DNA from: Scolanthus callimorphus
Taxonomy: Eukaryota; Cnidaria; Anthozoa; Actiniaria; Edwardsiidae
Direction of reading: 5' to 3'
DNA length: 64,000 bases
Assembly (NCBI GenBank): GCA_033964015.1
Contig: CM066924.1
Span: 8,653,077-8,717,076 of the forward strand
Shown here: positions 57,659 through 64,000 of the stretch, in pieces
Layout of the letters: every line of letters begins with the position of its first letter
How positions within the stretch are numbered: position 1 is the first letter of the stretch
The notes under the pieces: model-generated
Told to the model about the DNA's origin: nothing
Seen by the model: only the letters and a program-made list of their open reading frames with translations
The model's database searches: none
Made by a program: the position numbers and the translations under genes

Positions 57659-60253
57659 ATCCCCATTCTATTAAGAGCTGTGACACAACCGACTTCTGTT
57701 CATCGTTCAGGTTTTGACAGCTATCTTTGAAGAGCTCTTCTAAATGCTCTGGTATCTTCTCTCGCGAAGTGCTCTCGTCAAAATCTTCTTGTCTGTTACA
57801 TAGGGCTATAACACTTGAGCAGGGTTCACAGTTACCTATCTTGGTTCCCTTGTGTAACTTGAGCTTCTTGTCAAAAGGATTAGCAACTCGAACTGGAACA
57901 AAGTCTTCCTTTAGTTTGACTAAAGTTGTACCGACTGCAACTACATCAGAGATATTGTGTGAAGGTCCTATTGTTCTAAGTCCGTTGTCTTCTTCTCTTC
58001 CCAACTCGCGACATTGAAGTATCATCTCGCTACGGGGCTTTAAATGCACCGAGTGCTCAAGGACCACACTGAATACTTGGGACGACTGGTAGTTCTCTGT
58101 GTGTTGGACTGGCACCTCTGCTCCGCCTACTTGTAAAACCATGTCTTCGTAGTTGACAATGCAACCCAAATCTTTAAGAAAATCCCCTCCGAGCAAACTC
58201 TGGTTAACCATTGGAACTACGAAAAATTCTCGATTGATTTCTTTCTCACCGATTCGAAGCGTCAAATTACATTTCGATTCGACCTGCATTGAGCCTCCAT
58301 TCAGAACTGTAAGCTTCTCAAAACTTGGGCTTTCTGCCACTTTGTTACTGTTCCGAATTTTTCTCATCATATCTGTGCTCACTATCGAGACATCTGCACC
58401 GGAATCTATAAGAAAGTCGCATGATTCTCCTTCTAGAAAACCATGGACAACTAATCCTCTACCTCCTCCACATCTTGCATGAAGCTCTCTTGCGGTGTAA
58501 AGTGTCCCTTGCTGCTGAGAATTTCTGAACGGACTCGCTGTGGCTTGCAAATTACTTGCATTGGAAAAGGTTCCTTGCTGTTGTAATGGAGTAAATGGGC
58601 TCCCTGTGGCAGGCGGTGTAGCTGAAGTGCTCGCAGTAGAAAAGGTCCCCTTCTGTTGCGGAAGTGTAAATGGGTTGCCTGTGGTTGAAGGCATAGTTGA
58701 AGGCAAGCTCGGGTTCCCTGTGGTAAAATGAGTAGAGTCTGTCACGTGATACGGGTTGCCTGTGTTCAAATGTGGAAAGAAAGATCCTATCGGAAAATGC
58801 GGACTCCCTGTGTTGAACTGCGAAAAAGAAGAGCTTGACTGGTAATGCGGGCTTCCTGTGTTCGCTGGCACGTAAGAAGGGTTCACTGGATAATACGGGT
58901 TTCCTGTACTTGCTGTCTGGGCGAAGGGTGGAGTGTCCATGTTAATTGCTGATGGGAATCGTGCAGTTCCTGGGTCGACAGACGATGCATAATATCTTCC
59001 TGGTGTAGAACCTCCAGTCATTCTAGGTTGGTTTACTCTTGAAGGCGTACGGGGGAAAGTACCTCTGCTTATCTGTCCTCTCCGAGAAACTGGAACACCA
59101 ATATTCTGTTTCTGGAAACAATCCGCCTGGTAATGGCCCAACTCGTTACAGTTGAAACATCTGCCTCTGTTCGGTCTCTGAGGTCGCGCTCTTCCTTGAA
59201 CCGCATCAAGGACCTTTTGGAAGAGGCTTTCTATTCTGGCAATGGAGTCTGTTGTGTTGAGTGATTGAGGCTGAGCGGTGGGAGGTACTACCTCTCTGGA
59301 TGCTTGTCTTACTGTACGCGTGTGCCCCCAGTTGGTCGCTAGTGAGTATGATTCTAATTCTAGGGCAATCTCAAGGGCCTCTTGGATATTCTTAGGTCGT
59401 CCCTGCCTGACTTTCAATTTGGTTTCTGCATCTGTTAACGCATCTATGAATTGGTCCTTCGCCAATACATCCTGTACCTCTTGCTCGGCTGTAAGGTAGG
59501 CAAGCCGTACCAGACGCTGTAAATCCGACGCCAACTCTGGCAAGCTCTCGTCCTTGCGCTTCACTCTCGACTTAAACTGCGCTCTAGCCAGCTCTGATTG
59601 GTGAGTTTGCACCGAAACGGTTAGAGAGTGCAGCTACCAGTGATTTATACTCGCGTCGTTTCTGCTTTGAAAGGTTGCCAAGCACCAGGGTGGCATTTAC
59701 CTGCAGACTGCTCGCCAAGAACGAGGCTTTCTCGCTTTCGGTCCATTGATGTAACTCAGCGATGATTTCAAATTGAGCCAAGTACGGATCCCAAGGCGTC
59801 TTTCCATCATATTTTGGGGTCGCTACAATCGGTTTCCTCATTTGCCTGACCTCAGGGCTCGAGTTTTCTCGCTTAGAAGATTGACTGAGTGTCGGAGTCA
59901 AGCCAACCGGCTTCGGGTCTCTTTCGTGTCTGTTTCGTTTTCGGGACTCACTCGGAACTCGGAATTCGGAATGGGCTCGAATCGTTTCGGATCTCTTTCG
60001 GGATTTTCTCGGAACTCGGATGTCTTATTTCAAGGTTATCTATTTTAGCATTCAAATATGAGAACATGCGTGCATTGTCTTCCTTTAAAGCACTAATAAC
60101 ATTAACCAGTTTCTCCATTTGAAACCCAGATAGCCTTCTTTCCTTTTCCACCTGCCCAACAAAAGCCTTCAATTCATTTGAAATTTGCAAAATGAATGTC
60201 TTCACATCTTCTTTCTCCACACCACTTGTACCCTCATATTCCATTTGTCCCAT
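57606..60253 (-). pseudogene. Gypsy gag and protease, frameshifted
   Basis: Pieces: 60253-59948 (coiled-coil N-terminus, MGQMEYEGTSG), 59901-59584 (capsid-like, YDGKTPWDPYLAQFE) and 59612-57606 (ELARAQFKSR..., knuckle CFNCNELGHYQADC, protease CDFLIDSGADVSIVS with the catalytic DSG). Between knuckle and protease lies a ~150-residue linker in which TGNP or TGSP recurs every 15-22 residues. Frame changes occur near 59940 and 59600. The capsid assembles particles, the knuckle binds RNA and the protease cleaves the polyprotein. Confidence 0.8.
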
Positions 60254-60472
60254 ACTTTTTCTACGCGCCCCTTGATCCAGCTTTTAATAATAATAATAAT
60301 ATGTTTATTCCATCCTATTGTAGCTTGAAGCTAAATTACAGGACTGCTGACAATTAATTAATATAAATACATGAGTAAATAAATAAATAAAATAAGTAAC
60401 CCCCAAAAAACCCATCACCTACTCTATACGATACAACTAATACTAGATAATGGAAAAAGGGATAAAGGACAA

Positions 60473-61850
60473 TTACGATAACAATGTAGCATACTTGGTG
60501 GTTATAAAATTTCTAAAGCGGTCGGTTTTGCACACTTTAGGCATCGGAGGCTCATGGGATCTTAGAGCGTACCCAGAGGAGCCTCTGGGTGAAATACGGT
60601 AGTGGGTGAGGTCATACAGAGGACTGCCTGGAGGAATCCTCTGAATGAACCTCACGCAGGCTTCCTCTCTGCGTTGTTCAAGAGAGGAAAGACTGGCCAA
60701 GGCAAGAGCGCGCGAATATTCCTTAAATGGGTAAATAATATTTAGGGCGCGCCTCTGGATACGCTCGAGATCCTCACTAAGATATTTGGGTAGGTTAGAA
60801 AATACTGGTGAAGCGTACTCTAGGACGGATGTTATTAGTGTGCAATATACCGTGACTATGTCGTCCTGCGGTACACCGCACTTCCTTAGTTGTCTAAGCG
60901 CATAGAGGCGCTTATTGATGATATATTCACAGTGGGCAGACCAGGTCAAGTCCTCTGAGATGAACACACCGAGCAGTTTAAATGACTTGACAGATTCGAT
61001 ATATGAACCACCGACGGCGAGTGGCTGCCACTGGCAACTATCATATTTAAGAAAGCTAACTGACATCTCTTTACACTTGCGCGGGTTTAATTTCATGTTA
61101 TTATTAATAGCAAATGCATTGATTTCGGATACAATAAACTTCATCATTGAAGGCGAGTTCCTTGGTACTATCTCTAACGCTGTGAGATCGTCCACAAACT
61201 TTATTCTTGGACCCCAATTCGGAAGGAGGTCATCGATCATGATTGCAAATAGGATCGGACCTAAACGGGTTAACTGTGGGATTCCTCCATTGAGGCGACG
61301 CGATGTTGATGTATGCAACTCTATACGTACGACCTGTGTTCTGTCTAAAAGGAAGCTACCTATCCATCTTATTAAACTAGGATGGAAATCATATTTAGAC
61401 AGTTTCCTCAGCAGTATCTTATGATCGATTAGGTCGAAGCCCTTGCGAAAATCAGAAAAGAAAAATCTAAGCGAGCAGTTTCCGTTATCGAGGGCTTCGA
61501 GCGCAAGATGAAGTAGAAAAACGAGAGCTTGTTCAGTTGATCTACCTGCTAAAGCAAACTGCTTTAAGTCTAGCTTTCCTAACGCGGATGGCATAATTCT
61601 AGTGAGAGTGAACCCCTCCATCACTTTAGCGATTTGGCATGTTAGGGACACTGTTCTTAGATCGTTTTCAATGTCTTTGGGTGGAGTAACTTTAGGAAGA
61701 GGAGCACCAGTAGCTGACTTGAGTAGCTGAGGCAAAAAACCCTGACGCAGCGAGGCGTTACACAAGTGAGCGATCACAGGAGCGAGCTCAAATGCGAATG
61801 ACTTCCAAATCACATTGGGTGTTCCGTCAGGGCCCTTTTGTTCAGCTTGA
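60473..61850 (-). pseudogene. LINE reverse transcriptase
   Basis: Motif A FFFSDFRKGFDLIDH, motif B GGIPQLTRLGP (the usual Gly after PQ is missing, reading Leu) and catalytic FVDDLTALE. The thumb and C-terminal region are intact to a stop at 60473. The RT frame starts after a short duplicated patch (GCTTGATTGATCTTAA near 61845 and 61874) with a stop and shift separating it from the endonuclease frame. Confidence 0.8.
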
Positions 61851-61887
61851 TTGATCTTAAAGCGGTATAAGTCTCAGCTGATTGATC

Positions 61888-63560
61888 TTAAGACGCAACG
61901 ACAGGGATGGCGAGAATGTCTTCAGAAGACAAGGGGGTAAACCCATTTGACAAACCCGTGAAAAACGTGTTAATGTTCTCGCAGAGAGTATCCACCGAGA
62001 CGATAGTTGACCCATCGATGAGTTGCTGGAACCACTCCTTGTTACTTGCGGATACTCCGGACAAGTTCTTGACATCCTTCCACCACTTGCTGATGTTGGA
62101 GTTCTTCAGGGCGCGCACTTTAGAGTCATAAAAAGAGGGCTTGCAGACCCGAATTGCACTTTGGACCTTATTCCTCCACGATTTGAACACAGGAGAGGCC
62201 TTCCCATATTTAGTAAGTGCTTTCTGTCGCTTCGCAATAAGGGCTTTTATCTTAGAAGACAACCATGGCTTATCAGTACTGTGTATACGGGAAGATTTTA
62301 AGGGGAAGTACGTGTCCACCGCCTCAGATATCACCTGATGGAATAAGGCGAATTTATCCTCACACGACGGCTGCGAGTATACGAGCTCCCATGAGAATGA
62401 AGTTATCCATTGGCCGAAGGGGCGTAAACAACTGTCCCTAGTGTCCCGCCGATACACGGTTCGCTTAGATGGCTTGGGGCGGGGATCATCGCTTGGGATA
62501 AAGAAGCAGGGGTGATCACTTGTACCGATTTTTGGCAGTTGCCGAGGAGAACCCAGCATTTTAGGGTAGTTGGTAAGACACCAGTCTAGCGTCCCAGTAT
62601 CGCGGGTAAGGACACGGATGATTTGCGTTAAACCGGAATTGCGCCTAATAGTAGCGGCAGAAATCTTTGTTGACGTGGGATTAAAATCCCCAACCACCCA
62701 AATGATACCATCAGGGTGCTTTGATAGAAATGTGTCCACCGAATGTTGAATGTGTTCGTACAGCTTAAGGTTGTCTTCCGCATTGGCAGGAGGTGGATGA
62801 TACACGACACCAAGCAGCAGCATAGAAACTGGGCGCGGGAGTCTTTTCGGTCTTAGTTGCAGCCACAATGTTTCGGTAATAGCGTCGTTCATTTCGAGGT
62901 CGCACAACCTCTTACAGGGGATAGAGGACGACACATACGCTGCCAAGCCGCCACCAAACTGTCCCACGGTCTTTACGAAATAGAATAAAATTTTCCAATG
63001 AGACTGCTTGGTCAGGAATACTTTCGGTTAGCCAAGTTTCGGTAACACGCCACCTCCGCACCATTCAGGTCAATTACGCATTTAAACTCTCCGATCTTCG
63101 GTGCCAATGAACGAATGTTTGTAACGAGGATGGATGGTAAAGCGATTGCACTGTTTGGATTGGCAACGGGAAGGTTTGATACGGGAGAAGGCACCGGCGG
63201 ATAGTTATGTGGGGCGCCTGTGGTATCGACCACAGGGTTACCACTCGGCACTCGATTAGGACTTCGCTTTCCTACACGTTTTGATCTTAGGCGTTTCCGA
63301 ATTCCTAAATCACCCAGCTTCTTCCACAGAAGACCGTCCAGATGCTGCTTAGGCTGTTTCCGTCCTATTGAACGCAAATATGAGCTGCTGTAGACGGTTC
63401 TTCCACAAGGGGACGATCGTGAGTTCGAAACAACATGGCCGCCGGTTCGATAACTTGGAAGCAATCCAAAACGACCAGATATCAGCCAGCATTCATTCAG
63501 CTTTGCCACCAGATATACCAGGAGCACCAATGAACCAAAACATGCGTTATTAGACCACAT
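61888..63560 (-). pseudogene. LINE endonuclease and N-terminal region
   Basis: The C-terminal piece (62967-61888) has VVGDFNPTST, DWCLTN and GTSDHP, the GDFN/SDH signature of apurinic-type endonucleases, then a Lys/Arg-rich linker (KPWLSSKIKALIAKRQKAL). The N-terminal piece (63560-63012) has a basic/Pro-rich region and ILVTNIRSLAPKIGEF, the endonuclease start. Two frameshifts near 63030 and 62970 separate them. Confidence 0.75.
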
Positions 63561-63599
63561 GCTGGATAGAAACCGCCAGAAGTACTAATACAAGACAAT

Positions 63600-64000
63600 A
63601 CAACACAGAGCAGAAGCTTAGGCAGCCATTACGGCGCCTGGTCAGCGGAAAGGTCAGCGTTCCAGATTTCCCCGTTCCAGTTCCCTTCGTCCCAACTCCT
63701 TTTGTTCTAGTTCCCGTTTTCTTCGTTCCCACTCCCTTTCTTCCAATTCCCTATACTCTAATTCCTCCTTTTCTCGTTCCAGCTTTCCCCGTTCCAGTTC
63801 CCTTCGTTCCAACTCCTTTTGTTCTAGTTCCCGCTTTCCTCGTTCCCACTCCCTTTCTTCCAATTCCCTATACTCCAATTCCTCCTTTTCTCGTTGCAGC
63901 ATTTTCATTCGCTCTTCCGATTCCCTCAGTTCCAATTCTTTCTGTTCCAGTTCCTCTTTTTCACGTTCTTTTTCCCGTGATTCACTTTGTCCCAAAACAT
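63600..64000 (-). CDS. Glu/Arg/Lys-rich repeat protein, partial (runs off the window)
   Basis: A minus-strand frame, open at the right window edge, encodes a highly charged helix-forming sequence (REKEELEYRELEEREWER, RELEQKELERRELERG). A 117-base (39-residue) unit is repeated twice (about 63672-63900). It resembles trichohyalin-type or low-complexity coiled coils, with no further domain visible. The frame ends near 63654 or continues in another register to about 63550. It may be a host gene exon or part of a repeat; no start is visible. Confidence 0.4.

Larger units (their letters stand above)
54387..60283 (-). mobile_element. Ty3/gypsy-type LTR retrotransposon, degraded internal part
   Basis: Order on the minus strand: gag, CCHC knuckle, protease, RT, RNase H, integrase, C-terminal tail. 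RT-RH before IN is the Ty3/gypsy order. LTRs were not found: the 5' side stops where a LINE begins at about 60283, and none was recognised to the left. At least five frame breaks are present, so this is a dead copy. Confidence 0.85.
60283..63560 (-). mobile_element. Second LINE (jockey/CR1-like), damaged, abutting the gypsy gag
   Basis: An endonuclease-RT element reading leftward, ending in an (ATT)n-like tail at 60285-60303 directly next to the gypsy gag start. The 5' end is unclear and lies near or beyond 63560. At least four frame breaks are present. Confidence 0.75.

Overview
The window looks like a piece of an animal nuclear genome, most likely an anthozoan cnidarian (stony coral or sea anemone). 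It is AT-rich, its genes are spliced at GT-AG introns, and it is dense with retrotransposons (two CR1/L2-like LINEs, two DIRS-type tyrosine-recombinase elements, one Ty3/gypsy-type element) and with short palindromic DNA elements. The taxonomic call is inference from this mix, not from a marker gene.

Layout. 0.9-5.2 kb: a damaged CR1/L2-like LINE on the minus strand with an SGNH-esterase ORF1. 5.3-17.8 kb: almost gene-free, holding foldback/MITE elements, a 279-bp tandem duplication, a 2.3-kb foldback, a tRNA-derived SINE and a decayed DUF3504 (Crypton-related) gene. 18.1-30.5 kb: the gene-bearing core. It holds an intronless chromodomain gene (+), a four-exon 109-aa gene (-), a 14-exon ~859-aa gene resembling an RNase-H-fold transposase (-), a decayed integrase-like gene (+) and a RING-finger gene (-). 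30.5-35.6 kb: short inverted-repeat elements and no convincing gene. 35.6-43.1 kb: a DIRS element (-) whose gag appears to be split by a 2.55-kb intron filled with a ~29-bp minisatellite. 43.1-53.1 kb: a second DIRS element (-) whose 3' part plus flank is tandemly duplicated as two 3.26-kb copies. 54.4-60.3 kb: a degraded gypsy-type gag-pol (-). 60.3-63.6 kb: a second LINE (-) abutting the gypsy gag start. 63.6-64 kb: the edge of a Glu/Arg/Lys-rich repeat ORF.

The most interesting signal is in the core. Two neighbouring non-histone genes point towards each other, and each has, 31-43 bases after its stop codon, a 16-base stem-loop matching the 3' end signal of replication-dependent histone mRNAs. 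The chromodomain gene also has histone-like compact architecture: a TATA box about 45 bases upstream of the ATG, no intron, and a purine-rich box after the hairpin. The partner gene codes for a protein with the residue order GDG...GGDYK...CxxC...H...DELH, reminiscent of RAG1/Transib-type nucleases. This suggests, as a hypothesis, S-phase-coupled expression of a chromatin reader and a transposase-like protein. Exon coordinates for the two spliced minus-strand genes were worked out by hand; all splice phases agree apart from one apparent 1-base frameshift in the large gene.
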